A stretch of 64,000 nt of DNA from Ferrigenium straubiae (GTDB lineage: Bacteria; Pseudomonadota; Gammaproteobacteria; Burkholderiales; Gallionellaceae), in assembly GCA_019449655.1 (NCBI GenBank), contig JAHQXD010000003.1:99611-163610 (forward strand), in the 5' to 3' direction. Below, piece by piece: positions 24,375 to 33,824 of this stretch. The position numbers were made by a program, and so were the translations under genes. The notes under the pieces are model-generated. The model had not been told where the DNA came from. It was given only the letters and a program-made list of their open reading frames with translations, and made no database searches. Positions within the stretch are counted from its first letter, which is position 1. Each line of letters opens with the position of its first letter.

Positions 24375-24920
24375 ATGCTAAACGCCCTGCTCGTCATGGC
24401 GGCCATCGCCCTCGCGCTCGGCGCGGTGCTGGGCTACTCCGCGATCCGGTTCCGCGTCGAGGGCAACCCGCTGGTGGACAAGATCGATGCGATCCTGCCG
24501 CAGACGCAGTGCGGACAATGCGGCTATCCCGGCTGCCGTCCCTACGCCGAGGCGATTGCCGCCGGGGAAGACATCAACAAGTGCCCACCCGGCGGCGAGG
24601 ACGGCATCCGCAAGCTTGCCGACCTGCTCGGCGTGGAATTCAAGCCCTTCGGCAGCGGCACGGTGCTCAAGCCGAAGGCGGTCGCCTTCATCGACGAGAA
24701 CCTCTGCATCGGCTGCACGCTGTGTTTCCAGGCCTGCCCGGTGGATGCCATCGCGGGTGCGGCGAAGCAGATGCACACCATCATCGCCTCCGAGTGCACC
24801 GGCTGCGAACTGTGCGTCGAGCCCTGCCCGGTGGACTGCATCAGCATGGTGCCGATCAGGGAGAGCATCGCGACCTGGAAGCGGCAGCATCCGGTTTACA
24901 TGATGGCGGCGACGAAATGA
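24375..24920 (+). CDS. rsxB: Electron transport complex subunit RsxB
   Basis: A 181-aa iron-sulfur subunit with an N-terminal membrane anchor (residues ~1-22), a Fe-S cluster site CGQCGYPGC (~46-54) with the later CPPGGED, and two ferredoxin 4Fe-4S sites, [14 protein letters not shown] and [14 protein letters not shown]. It passes electrons between ferredoxin and the RsxC side. It starts 10 bases after rsxA, and its stop overlaps the rsxC ATG. Confidence 0.96.
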   Translation: MLNALLVMAAIALALGAVLGYSAIRFRVEGNPLVDKIDAILPQTQCGQCGYPGCRPYAEAIAAGEDINKCPPGGEDGIRKLADLLGVEFKPFGSGTVLKPKAVAFIDENLCIGCTLCFQACPVDAIAGAAKQMHTIIASECTGCELCVEPCPVDCISMVPIRESIATWKRQHPVYMMAATK

Positions 24921-26584
24921 GGACGCTCTTCAAGTTCAACGGCGGCATCCACCCGCCGCAAAACAAGGAGCAATCGACGCAGCAGGGCATCGCGCACGCG
25001 CCGCTGCCTGCGAGGCTCGTCGTCCCGTTCCGCCAGCATGCGGGCGAGGCCGCGCGGCCGGTGGTGCGCGCCGGCGATCATGTGCTCAAGGGCCAGCTCA
25101 TCGGCATGCCGGAGGGCTTCGTCTCGAGCGCGGTGCACGCCCCGACTTCGGGCACGATCGCCGCGATCGACATGCAGCCCGTCGCGCATCCTTCGGGCCT
25201 GCCGGACCTGTGCGCGACGCTGATCCCGGACGGCAGGGAGGAGTGGATTCCGCATGAGCCCGTCGACTACCGCAACTGCGACCCTGCCGAGTTGCGCCGT
25301 CAGTTGCGCATGGCCGGCCTCGTGGGGCTGGGCGGCGCGGTGTTCCCGAGCGACCTCAAGCTGCGCCCGCTGCGCGGCCACCCGAACAAAGACATCGGCA
25401 CGCTGATCCTGAACGGCGCGGAGTGCGAGCCCTGGATCACCTGCGACGACATGCTGATACGCGAGCGCGCCGCAGAGATCGTGCAGGGCGCGGAGATGCT
25501 GCGCCACATGCTGGAGGCCGGCGAGGTGCTGATCGGCATCGAGGACAACAAGCCGCTGGCGATCGCCGCGATGCGGCAGGCGGTCGCTGACAGCGGCCTG
25601 CCCTTCGAGGTCATCGCCATCCCGACGATCTATCCGGGCGGCAGCGCGAAGCAACTGATCCGCGTGCTCACCGGGCTGGAGGTGCCGTCCGGCAAGCTGC
25701 CCACCGACATCGGCGTGCAATGTTTCAACATCGCAACCTGCCACGGCGTCTACCGCGCCCTCGCGCACGGCGAGCCGTTGCTGTCGCGCATCGTCACGAT
25801 CACCGGCAACGTGCGCGCGGCGCGCAACTACGAGGTGCTGTTCGGCACGCCGGTCGCCGATCTGGTCGCGCTCGGCGAGGCGTTGCCGGACACCGACCGC
25901 TACATCATGGGCGGGCCGATGATGGGCCAACCCCTGGCCTCGATCGACATCCCGCTGACCAAGGCGAGCAACTGCATCATCGCCGCGTCGGAAAAGCTCT
26001 TCCCGCCCGCGCCGCCCGCGCTGCCCTGCATCCGCTGCACGCGCTGCGCGCAGGCCTGCCCCGCTGATCTGCAGCCGATGGACCTGTTCTGGTTCTCGCA
26101 GGCGCGCGAGTTCGGCAAGGCGCAGCAATTCAGCCTGTTCGACTGCATCGAGTGCGGCGCATGCAGCTACGTCTGCCCCAGCCACATCCCGCTGGTGCAG
26201 TATTTCCAGTTCGCCAAGAGCGAGATCCGCGCGCGCGAACAGGAGAAGCAAGCCGCCGACCACGCGCGCGAACGCCACGAGTTCCGCGAGCACCGCTTCG
26301 AGCGCGAGAAGCGCGAAAAAGCCGAGAGGCTGGCCGCGCGTGAGCAGGCCTCGAAGGGACAGGCCGCCGGACAAACCTCCGCCGCGGCCAGCGAAGCCGA
26401 CGACGTGATGCAGAAAATCCAGGCGGCGATGCAGCGCGCGCGGGAGCAGGCTGCCGCAAGCCAGCCGAAGAACACCGGCCATCTCACCGCGCAGCAGCAG
26501 GCGGAAATCGATGAGATCGAGGCGCGCCGCGCGAAAGTCCGCGAGATGGCACCGCCCCCCGCCGGGCACAAGGAGGAACAATGA
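24917..26584 (+). CDS. rsxC: Electron transport complex subunit RsxC
   Basis: A 555-aa peripheral subunit. The N-terminal RnfC barrel is followed by an NADH/FMN-binding domain ([24 protein letters not shown]) and two ferredoxin sites [12 protein letters not shown] and [14 protein letters not shown] (~365-420). A charged coiled-coil tail of about 120 residues ([15 protein letters not shown] onward) is typical of proteobacterial RsxC. ATG 24917 overlaps the rsxB stop; the frame is open further upstream, but no family homology lies there. Confidence 0.95.
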   Translation: MRTLFKFNGGIHPPQNKEQSTQQGIAHAPLPARLVVPFRQHAGEAARPVVRAGDHVLKGQLIGMPEGFVSSAVHAPTSGTIAAIDMQPVAHPSGLPDLCATLIPDGREEWIPHEPVDYRNCDPAELRRQLRMAGLVGLGGAVFPSDLKLRPLRGHPNKDIGTLILNGAECEPWITCDDMLIRERAAEIVQGAEMLRHMLEAGEVLIGIEDNKPLAIAAMRQAVADSGLPFEVIAIPTIYPGGSAKQLIRVLTGLEVPSGKLPTDIGVQCFNIATCHGVYRALAHGEPLLSRIVTITGNVRAARNYEVLFGTPVADLVALGEALPDTDRYIMGGPMMGQPLASIDIPLTKASNCIIAASEKLFPPAPPALPCIRCTRCAQACPADLQPMDLFWFSQAREFGKAQQFSLFDCIECGACSYVCPSHIPLVQYFQFAKSEIRAREQEKQAADHARERHEFREHRFEREKREKAERLAAREQASKGQAAGQTSAAASEADDVMQKIQAAMQRAREQAAASQPKNTGHLTAQQQAEIDEIEARRAKVREMAPPPAGHKEEQ

Positions 26585-27630
26585 GCGCGTTATTCGCCCC
26601 CTTCATCAGCAAGCCGGACACCGTCTCCGCGATCATGCTCCGGGTGCTGCTCGCGCTCATTCCGGGCATCGCGCTCTACGTCTGGCATTTCGGCCCCGCG
26701 ATCCTGGTCTCGATCGCGCTCGCGAGCCTTACCGCACTCGGCATCGAGGCGCTGATGCTCAGGCTGCGCAACCGTCCCGTGAAACCGTTCCTTTCCGACA
26801 ACAGCGCCCTGCTCACCGGCTGGCTGCTCGCGCTCTCGATCCCGCCGCTCGCACCCTGGTGGCTGGTGGTGGTCGGCACGGCCTTCGCGATCGCCATCGC
26901 CAAGCATCTTTACGGCGGGCTCGGCAACAACCCGTTCAACCCGGCGATGGTCGGCTATGCGGTGCTGATCGTCTCGTTCCCGGCGCAAATGACGCACTGG
27001 GTCGCGCCGCACGGCCTGGGGGCGGCCGAGCTCGGCTTCCTCGAACAGATTAGGTACATGTTCGCCGAGGCGCTGCCGCCCAACATGGCGCTCGACGCAC
27101 TCACGATGGCCACGCCGCTCGACACGCTGAAGACCCGTCTGCTCCTCGGCGAACCGGTCGCGCAGATATTCCAGATGCCCGTCTACGGGCGGTTTGGCGG
27201 ACAGGGCGGCGAAATGGTGGCGCTGGGATTCCTGCTCGGCGGCCTCTACCTCATCGCCGCGCGCATCATCACCTGGCATGTCCCGGTCGCCTTCCTCGGC
27301 ACGCTGTTCGCCGTCGCCGGCCTCTTCCATCTGGCCGATCCCGCCCGCTACGCCGCGCCGCTGTTCCACTGGTTCTCCGGCGCGGCGATACTGGGCGCGT
27401 TCTTCATCCTCACCGACCCGATCACCTCGCCGACCACGACCAAGGGCAAGCTGATCTTCGCCGCGGGCGCGGGACTGCTGACCTATTTGATCCGCGCCAT
27501 CGGCAGCTTCCCGGACGGCGTCGCGTTCGCGACCCTGCTGATGAATCTCTGCGTGCCGCTGATCACGCTGTACACGCAGCCGCCCGTTTTTGGCAAAAAA
27601 GATAAAGCCGGCAAGAAGGGAAAGCCATGA
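26581..27630 (+). CDS. rsxD: Electron transport complex subunit RsxD
   Basis: A 349-aa membrane subunit with about eight to ten helices and a covalently bound FMN in its family. The FMN threonine is expected in DALTMATPLDTLK (~173-185), where the usual S-G-A-T reads T-M-A-T with the acceptor Thr kept. Other signatures are GGLGNNPFNPAMVGY and FILTDPITSPTT. It overlaps rsxC by 4 bases and rsxG by 4 bases. Confidence 0.95.
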   Translation: MSALFAPFISKPDTVSAIMLRVLLALIPGIALYVWHFGPAILVSIALASLTALGIEALMLRLRNRPVKPFLSDNSALLTGWLLALSIPPLAPWWLVVVGTAFAIAIAKHLYGGLGNNPFNPAMVGYAVLIVSFPAQMTHWVAPHGLGAAELGFLEQIRYMFAEALPPNMALDALTMATPLDTLKTRLLLGEPVAQIFQMPVYGRFGGQGGEMVALGFLLGGLYLIAARIITWHVPVAFLGTLFAVAGLFHLADPARYAAPLFHWFSGAAILGAFFILTDPITSPTTTKGKLIFAAGAGLLTYLIRAIGSFPDGVAFATLLMNLCVPLITLYTQPPVFGKKDKAGKKGKP

Positions 27631-28274
27631 TAACCGGAGCCAGAGCCACCCTGCGCACCGCGCTGAACCTGCTGTTCTTCACGCTGATCGGCACGGCCAT
27701 GCTGGCCTGGACCTTTGAGCTCACGCACGAGGCCATCGCGCGCAGCGTAGAGAAGGAGAAGCTGAAACTGATCGCGCAGATCGCGCCGCCCGCGGCCTAC
27801 GACAACGACATCATGAAGGACACTCTGCAACTCGCGGAGGACAAGTTGCTCGGCGGGACGAGCATCGTCTATCGCGGCCGGCTCAACGGCCAGCCCTCCA
27901 TCGCGGTGCTGCAGGCCGTCGCGCCGGACGGCTACAGCGGCAGGATCAACCTGATCATCGCAATCCGCAGCGACGGCAGGATAAGCGGCGTGCGCGTGGT
28001 GTCGCATCGGGAGACGCCGGGGCTCGGCGATTACATCGAGATCGGCCGGAGCAACTGGATCACCGGCTTCAACGACGCCTCACTGGAAAACCGCAAGGAT
28101 GGGGAATGGAAGGTCAGGAAGGACGGCGGCTCGTTCGACTACCGGGCCGGTGCCACCATCACGCCGCGCGCGATCGTGAAAGCGGTGCACAAGGCCTTGC
28201 AGTATTACGCGCAGCACCGTGACGAACTGTTCGCGGAGCCCCCTCCCGGACCCGGCAAGGAGAACAAAAAATGA
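27627..28274 (+). CDS. rsxG: Electron transport complex subunit RsxG
   Basis: A 215-aa subunit with one N-terminal transmembrane helix ([20 protein letters not shown]) and a periplasmic FMN-binding domain. Its flavinylation site is [15 protein letters not shown], Thr being the FMN acceptor. [12 protein letters not shown] is a second family block. It lies in the rsx operon with 4-base overlaps on both sides. The C-terminal tail is Pro/Lys-rich. Confidence 0.95.
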   Translation: MITGARATLRTALNLLFFTLIGTAMLAWTFELTHEAIARSVEKEKLKLIAQIAPPAAYDNDIMKDTLQLAEDKLLGGTSIVYRGRLNGQPSIAVLQAVAPDGYSGRINLIIAIRSDGRISGVRVVSHRETPGLGDYIEIGRSNWITGFNDASLENRKDGEWKVRKDGGSFDYRAGATITPRAIVKAVHKALQYYAQHRDELFAEPPPGPGKENKK

Positions 28275-28981
28275 CCGCCCCGACATCCAAGGAAATTTTC
28301 CACAACGGCCTGTGGAAGCAGAACCCCGGCGTCGCGCAACTGCTCGGCCTGTGCCCCCTGCTCGCGATCAGCAACTCGGTGGTGAATGCGCTCGGCCTGG
28401 GGCTGGCCACCACGCTGGTGATGACCCTGTCGGGCAGCGGCGTAGCCGCAATCCGCGAATTCATCCCCAACGAGACGCGCATCCCGGTGTACATCCTGCT
28501 GATTGCCGTGCTGGTAACCATCGTGCAATTCCTGATGAATGCCTATGTGTATCCCCTGTACCTGGTGCTGGGCATCTTCATTCCGTTGATTGTCACCAAC
28601 TGCATCGTGCTCGCGCGCGCCGAAGCGTTCGCCTCGAAGAACGGCGTGTTCGCCTCCGCGCTGGACGGCATCGCGATGGGCCTCGGGCTGACGGCGGTGC
28701 TGGTCACGCTGGGCGGCATCCGCGAAGTCTTCGGGCACGGCACGCTACTGGGGGGAATTGAACTGGTATTCGGTGAGGCGGCGAAATCCCTGGTGATCAC
28801 CGTGGTGCCGGATTACCACGGCTTCCTGCTCGCGATCCTGCCGCCCGGCGCATTCATCGCGCTCGGCCTGCTGATTGCGCTGAAAAACTGGCTGAACCTG
28901 CGCGCCGAACGCAAGGTGCACGGCGCGAATGCGACCGTTACGCCGACTGAAGGCGGTTGCAGCCCGGCGGGCCACCGATGA
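28271..28981 (+). CDS. rsxE: Electron transport complex subunit RsxE
   Basis: A 236-aa membrane subunit paralogous to RsxA, with six helices. Signatures are [33 protein letters not shown] and [21 protein letters not shown]. Cysteines in GLCPLL and TNCIVL correspond to the Fe-S ligands shared with RsxA. A short Thr/Gly-rich tail follows the last helix. It overlaps nth by 4 bases. Confidence 0.95.
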   Translation: MTAPTSKEIFHNGLWKQNPGVAQLLGLCPLLAISNSVVNALGLGLATTLVMTLSGSGVAAIREFIPNETRIPVYILLIAVLVTIVQFLMNAYVYPLYLVLGIFIPLIVTNCIVLARAEAFASKNGVFASALDGIAMGLGLTAVLVTLGGIREVFGHGTLLGGIELVFGEAAKSLVITVVPDYHGFLLAILPPGAFIALGLLIALKNWLNLRAERKVHGANATVTPTEGGCSPAGHR

Positions 28982-29610
28982 ACGCCGCCGGACGCCGCGA
29001 GATATTCACGCGCTTCCGCGCCGCCAATCCACACCCGAAAACCGAGCTGGAATATTCCACGCCGTTCGAGTTGCTGGTCGCGGTGCTGCTCTCGGCGCAG
29101 GCCACCGACGTCAGCGTCAATGCCGCCACGCGGCAACTGTTCCCAGTCGCCAATACACCACAGGCGCTGCTAAAACTCGGCGAGGAAAAGCTGCGCGAAC
29201 ATATCCAGCGCATCGGCCTGTACCAGACCAAGGCCAAGCACCTCATGCAGACCTGCCGCATACTCGTGGAAAAACACGGCGGCATCGTGCCGCAGACGCG
29301 CAGGGAGCTGGAAGCCCTGCCCGGCGTGGGGCACAAGACCGCGAGCGTGATCCTCAACGCCGCCTTCGGTGAGCCCACCATCGCGGTGGACACGCATGTG
29401 TTCCGCGTCGCCAACCGCACCGGCTTAGCGCCCGGCAAGAACGTGCTCGAGGTTGAAAACAAACTGCTCAAGACCGTGCCGGACGAATTCAGGCACGACG
29501 CGCACCACTGGCTGATTCTGCACGGACGTTACACCTGCCAGGCGCGCAAGCCGAAATGCGGCGTGTGCCTCATTAACGACCTGTGCGAATATGAGGACAA
29601 GGTATTTTAA
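28978..29610 (+). CDS. nth: Endonuclease III
   Basis: A 210-aa base-excision repair glycosylase/AP lyase for oxidised pyrimidines. The helix-hairpin-helix [17 protein letters not shown] contains the catalytic Lys, and [11 protein letters not shown] contains the catalytic Asp. The 4Fe-4S cluster is [17 protein letters not shown] (C-x6-C-x2-C-x5-C). ATG 28978 overlaps the rsxE stop. Placement behind rsx is the usual proteobacterial arrangement. Confidence 0.97.
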   Translation: MNAAGRREIFTRFRAANPHPKTELEYSTPFELLVAVLLSAQATDVSVNAATRQLFPVANTPQALLKLGEEKLREHIQRIGLYQTKAKHLMQTCRILVEKHGGIVPQTRRELEALPGVGHKTASVILNAAFGEPTIAVDTHVFRVANRTGLAPGKNVLEVENKLLKTVPDEFRHDAHHWLILHGRYTCQARKPKCGVCLINDLCEYEDKVF

Positions 29611-29763
29611 AAATCAGTCACCATGAAGACACGAAGTGCATGAAGGAAAACAAGTAAATAGTTTCATGTTCACCCAAAGCCTTTCATGTAAAGCCGGCCT
29701 TGGCACATAAAATCTTCGTGACCTTCGTGTCTTCGCGGTGAATCATCTTTCAGGAGCAATCTA

Positions 29764-30189
29764 ATGCTGTTCAATCCCACGCGCGACGAAGCGCGCAATT
29801 TTCTGTTCGAGTCCTGGCGCAAGCGCTGTACCAGCGAGTTGCTCACGCCGCTCGAAGACCTCGCCGCGCAGCTCATCGCCAGGCACCCCGAATACCACGC
29901 CATGCTGGAAGAACCGGAACGCCATCAGGACAAGGACTACCTGCCGGAGAGCGGTGCGGAAAACCCGTTCCTGCACCTGATGATGCACCTCACCATCGAG
30001 GAGCAGATTTCCATCGACCAGCCAGCGGGAATCCGCGCGCAGTTCGTGCGGCTGACGCACAAGTTCGAGTCGGAGCACGATGCGCAGCACCGCATGATGG
30101 AATGCCTCGGGGAGATGATCTGGCAGGCGCAACGCAACCGCACCCAGCCGGATGCGGCAATCTACATCGACTGTCTGGGGAAACAGTGA
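29764..30189 (+). CDS. DUF1841 family protein
   Basis: A 141-aa soluble, helix-rich protein that matches DUF1841 along its length (FNPTRDEARNFLFESW, HPEYHAMLEEPERHQDKDYLPESGAENPFLHLMMHLTIEEQI, EHDAQHRMMECLGEMIWQAQRN). Function is unknown. CAGGAGC lies 7 bases before the ATG. The 150 bases upstream contain CTTCGTG-type short repeats similar to those at 50680-50815. Confidence 0.85.
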   Translation: MLFNPTRDEARNFLFESWRKRCTSELLTPLEDLAAQLIARHPEYHAMLEEPERHQDKDYLPESGAENPFLHLMMHLTIEEQISIDQPAGIRAQFVRLTHKFESEHDAQHRMMECLGEMIWQAQRNRTQPDAAIYIDCLGKQ

Positions 30190-30237
30190 ACGGAGGCAGG
30201 AAAGACGGCGGGCGCGGAACCGCACCCGCCCTGCATC

Positions 30238-30648
30238 CTATCGGCCCAGCCTGCCCGCAATCTCCAGCTCGGCTGCCGCCCAGTATTCTGTCGGGCAGCC
30301 GCTAAACCCGTTGCGTTCCGCAATGAAGTAAGCAGCGGTCTGCACCATGCGGTAACGCTCTTCGGGAGTAGGTTGCATCACGGTTTTTTTCGCAGCCGGC
30401 CTGGCGCTGCTCGCCACGGCTTTTTGCGCCGGAGCTTTCTTTGCGGCGGCAGGTGTTACTGCTTTTCTCTCTGCCGGGATTCTGGTGGTTTTCGGTTTTG
30501 CGGTTGCAGGCGCAGTTTTTTTCGCTGCAGCCTTCTGGGGCGCCATCACTGACGCCGCCTTGACGGGTCTCGATTTACCGGCAGTCGCGCCGGTAGCCCT
30601 GCTGACAGCCGCTTTTTTCACGGCCGGTTTTGCCTTTCGTTCTGCCAT
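30238..30648 (-). CDS. Lys/Ala-rich histone-H1-like protein with DUF2934 tail
   Basis: A 136-aa protein. Residues 1-92 are low-complexity, rich in Ala, Lys and Pro (repeated AAKK, KPAVKK), like bacterial histone H1 mimics. Residues ~93-136 match DUF2934 (EERYRMVQTAAYFIAERNGFSGCPTEYWAAAELEI). The basic part could bind DNA or another polyanion. It is convergent with DUF1841 and divergent from the antiporter. Confidence 0.8.
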   Translation of the reverse strand: MAERKAKPAVKKAAVSRATGATAGKSRPVKAASVMAPQKAAAKKTAPATAKPKTTRIPAERKAVTPAAAKKAPAQKAVASSARPAAKKTVMQPTPEERYRMVQTAAYFIAERNGFSGCPTEYWAAAELEIAGRLGR

Positions 30649-30819
30649 GATGCAACCTCCCTGACGATGAAGTTAACATTCATAAAGCTTACCGAACGGG
30701 CATGGTAGTAATAAAAACCTTACCAGTCAATAAGTTCTACAAATACCGCTTACCCAGATTGACGCTCTTTCTCCGAGGGGTTAGGGTTCGCAACCTCCAT
30801 TTTTTTCGCACGTAAATCC

Positions 30820-31896
30820 ATGAAGTATCTCAAATCCGAATTCCCGATTGCCATCGCCCTGGCCGTGCTGCTGCTGGGCTTCTCGCTTGAACACGCCGCC
30901 GTGGAACATGGCGGCACGATGCTGTGGGGCCTGCTACTGGTGATCCTCACCGCGATCATCGGCGTCGCGTTCCGCATCGCCCACCACGCCGAGGTGCTCG
31001 CGATGCGCCTCGGCGAGCCGTACGGCACGCTGATCCTCACCCTCGCCGCGGTGTCGGTCGAGGTGGTGATCCTGATCGTGCTGCTGCAGGGCGCACCCAA
31101 CCCGACGCTCGCGCGCGACACGGTGTTCGCCGCCGTGATGTTCGACATCAACGGCATCCTCGGCCTCGCGGCCATCGTCGGCGGCCTGAAACACGGCAGC
31201 ACCAAATACAACATCTCCTCGGCCAACTCCTTCATCGCGATGCTGCTGGTCGCCATCGGCGTCGGCATGTTCATCCCGGATTTCGTGCCGGAACATCAAT
31301 GGCGGATTTACTCGGTCTTCTCCATCGGCATCATGGCGATCATGTACCTGGCCTTTCTGCGCCTGCAGACCGTGGAGCACCGCAACTTTTTCGAATACAG
31401 CGCCGGCGAGGAGGAAGAAGCCCACGACCTCGCGCACAGCCCGAACAGCCTGCATGTCGCGGTGATGCTCGGCGCGATCGTGCTGGTCGGCGTGCTCTCG
31501 GAAGTGTTGTCGGTGCTGCTGGATGCCGGGCTGGCCGGCAGCAGCCTGCCGAAGGCGATCCCGGCGGTGCTGGTGGCGCTGATCTCCGCCAGCCCGGAAA
31601 TCCTCACTGCGCTCCGGGCGGCGCAGAACAACCGCATGCAGACCACCGTCAACATCGCGCTGGGCGCTTCGCTCGCCACGGTGCTGCTGACCCTGCCGGT
31701 GATCGAAGCCATCGCGCTGCTCACCGGCGAGCGCATCGAGATGGCGCTCACGCCGGTTCAGGCCGGCATGCTGCTGCTGACCTTCCTCACCGTGATGAAC
31801 AACCTGCACGACGGCGAAACCAACGCCATCGAGGGCATCAGCCATTTCGCGCTGTTCGCGGCATTTATTGCGCTGGTGATGATGGGGCTGATCTAG
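30820..31896 (+). CDS. Calcium/proton antiporter (ChaA-like, CaCA superfamily)
   Basis: A 358-aa inner-membrane protein with about eleven helices and the two inverted alpha-repeats of cation/Ca2+ exchangers: AVSVEVVILIVLLQGAPNPTLARDTVFAAVMF (~74-105) and ALISASPEILTALRAAQNNRMQTTVNIALGAS (~257-288). The acidic residue in each (VEV, PEI) is the expected ion ligand. An acidic loop (EEEEAHDLAHS) separates the halves. It stands alone. Confidence 0.9.
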   Translation: MKYLKSEFPIAIALAVLLLGFSLEHAAVEHGGTMLWGLLLVILTAIIGVAFRIAHHAEVLAMRLGEPYGTLILTLAAVSVEVVILIVLLQGAPNPTLARDTVFAAVMFDINGILGLAAIVGGLKHGSTKYNISSANSFIAMLLVAIGVGMFIPDFVPEHQWRIYSVFSIGIMAIMYLAFLRLQTVEHRNFFEYSAGEEEEAHDLAHSPNSLHVAVMLGAIVLVGVLSEVLSVLLDAGLAGSSLPKAIPAVLVALISASPEILTALRAAQNNRMQTTVNIALGASLATVLLTLPVIEAIALLTGERIEMALTPVQAGMLLLTFLTVMNNLHDGETNAIEGISHFALFAAFIALVMMGLI

Positions 31897-32046
31897 CGGG
31901 CCGCCAGCTGCCTATCTGGCCTAAAGAAAACCGGCCGCACACAGGGAACCAATCTGCGCAAGTGCAGTCTTCTATACGCCGCGTGAATCATGCGGTTACA
32001 TGAAGCGCACATTACACTTGAACCAATAAACCAAAGGGTATTCACA

Positions 32047-32688
32047 ATGAAAAGCACCAAAAAATCTCCAAAAAATATCGCGGCTATTTTTTCAATTAGC
32101 TGCGGGCTACTCCTTGCAGGAAATGCACTGGCGCACTGCGACACACCCAATGGCCCGGTCATTCCGGAAGCAAAAGTTGCTCTGGAAAAAGGTGACATAA
32201 CACCCATACTGAAATGGGTTAAGAAAGAAAACGAAGCGGAGATCAAATCTGCATTTGCGAAAACGATCGCGGTTCGCGGCAAAAGCAAAGAAGCAAGAGA
32301 ATTAGCCGATCAATACTTCCTCGAAACACTCGTGCGTGTGCATCGCGCCGGCGAGGGAGCCCCGTATAGCGGCATCAAGGATGAAGCTATTGATCCGATC
32401 ATCGTGATGGCCGACAAAGCTCTCGCCAATGGTTCCGCCGACGAAATGGCCAGAATGATCAGCAACCACATGACTAAGTCCATCAAAGATAAATTTGCGC
32501 GCGTACTGGAAGCAAGCAAGAACAAGGACAAAAGTATCGAGGCAGGCCGGGAGTTTGTGGAAGCCTACGTAACCTATGTGCATTATGTCGAAGGCGTGCA
32601 TGCCGTTATCGCATCCTCCGGCAACCACGCTCATGCCGCACCCGCACCTGCTCCCGCTTCGGTTGCGGACGCACATAAAAATCATTGA
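32047..32688 (+). CDS. DUF6448 family exported protein
   Basis: A 213-aa protein with a signal peptide ending around GNALAHC (residues ~12-31). The mature part begins HCDTPNGPVIPEAKVALEKGDITPILKWV and continues to YFLETLVRVHRAGEGAPYSGIK, the hallmark blocks of DUF6448. Function is unknown, but several His and Asp residues invite a metal- or haem-related guess. ATG 32047 fits the signal peptide. Codon use is less GC-rich than the core genes. Confidence 0.8.
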   Translation: MKSTKKSPKNIAAIFSISCGLLLAGNALAHCDTPNGPVIPEAKVALEKGDITPILKWVKKENEAEIKSAFAKTIAVRGKSKEARELADQYFLETLVRVHRAGEGAPYSGIKDEAIDPIIVMADKALANGSADEMARMISNHMTKSIKDKFARVLEASKNKDKSIEAGREFVEAYVTYVHYVEGVHAVIASSGNHAHAAPAPAPASVADAHKNH

Positions 32689-32738
32689 GGCTTTACCAAA
32701 AAACCGTAATCAGATATACGGTGCAAACCATTCAACAT

Positions 32739-32767
32739 GTCCGCCATGCGCGATGCGCATAGCGGAC
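32739..32767. other. Perfect-stem hairpin between convergent genes
   Basis: GTCCGC-C-ATGCGC-GAT-GCGCAT-A-GCGGAC: a 12-bp stem with one bulged pair and a 3-base loop. It has no T tract. It could end transcription or stabilise the ends of both convergent messages. Confidence 0.55.
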
Positions 32768-32804
32768 GGAATCGCGCAAAATGGTGGCTGCACCGTTCCT
32801 GCTG

Positions 32805-33644
32805 TTAACCAGCCACTTGGCAACCATCTTGGTTACCAAGTGGCACCGCTAGTGACTGCCTCGGCGGCGGCGAAGCTTCGACGCTGGCGATTTGTGCAAG
32901 CCGGCTCGCCGCTTCTTCAAGCGGTTTAAGGGATACGTCCTCTGCTGAATAGCGCTCGTAGTAGCCGAATGGATTATCAAGATCCCTGATTAACATCAGA
33001 AGATAAATCATCAGGTATGAGATCACGCCCACGAAAAACAGCGACTCATAAAGTGGCTCAATTTTGGACAATACAAGCCCTATGCAAAGAAGAATGGTGA
33101 TGAGGTCGGCGAGCAAGTAGCCTGAGGAAACGAAAGACGTTTCCCGAATGGTGTGAGTACGTATAAGGGTGCGCCGGAGATTGCTTTGCTCCTGCTTCAA
33201 ACGAGCCACGAGAGTTGCTTGAGACCATTGCTCTATCGCCGCGAGCTGAGGAGTTAACTCGTTCACATGCTCTAGCAATTCTGCTGTACGGTGTTTCTTG
33301 TGGAACCAGCTCAGAATATCCCGGCTCAATTGCGACAGGAGAATCAGACATGGGCCAACATTAGCTTCAGGGTTTGCCATCCGGACACCGCGCACTTCTT
33401 GGGCCAGATTCTCCAGGCATGCACTCAACTCACCGGGGATTCGCTCGCTTTCCTTGAAATCCGATAGGACACCGCTCAAAAGAAATCCCATCAAGAAGAC
33501 GTTGGCAGCCACAATTCCCGAGAATAACGGATTGATGGAGATAACCTCCCATCCAAGGAAGTGGGTAATGAGTTTCGCACCTATTACCACGGCAACAAAA
33601 GCGCTTACCTGAAGCAGGAGACGATATCGGTTATTGGTATTCAT
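32805..33644 (-). CDS. Membrane protein, possibly bestrophin-like (DUF4239-type)
   Basis: A 279-aa protein with two N-terminal hydrophobic helices (~8-60), a long helical loop of about 110 residues and two C-terminal helices (LLADLITILLCIGLVLS, SLFFVGVISYLMIYLLMLIRDLDNPFGY). The pattern and the DLDNPFGY end recall DUF4239/bestrophin-like proteins, but I am not certain. Alternative starts are ATG 33689 and TTG 33701. The last codons encode an odd Gly/Gln tail that coincides with a DNA hairpin (32813-32843). Confidence 0.65.
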   Translation of the reverse strand: MNTNNRYRLLLQVSAFVAVVIGAKLITHFLGWEVISINPLFSGIVAANVFLMGFLLSGVLSDFKESERIPGELSACLENLAQEVRGVRMANPEANVGPCLILLSQLSRDILSWFHKKHRTAELLEHVNELTPQLAAIEQWSQATLVARLKQEQSNLRRTLIRTHTIRETSFVSSGYLLADLITILLCIGLVLSKIEPLYESLFFVGVISYLMIYLLMLIRDLDNPFGYYERYSAEDVSLKPLEEAASRLAQIASVEASPPPRQSLAVPLGNQDGCQVAG

Positions 33645-33824
33645 GCGGTCTTTCGTTTGATTTTTCTGGTCAGTGTGGATTATCGTCATGCCTATTGCCA
33701 ACTGCGCAGAAATTCCACTTTATCAGCGCTATCGTTATCTTTGCAGTCAATCTAGTGACTATCCTTTTCAAGGCAAGTTTCGAGTTATGGGAATCCATAT
33801 GGTTCCGTGCTAGCATCAGCTAAT

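Noticed and set aside
32813-32843. CCACTTGG/CCAAGTGG hairpin at the end of the 32805-33644 gene as a terminator
   Set aside because: It lies inside the reading frame and lacks a T tract; it may explain the odd C-terminal residues but is not a convincing terminator.
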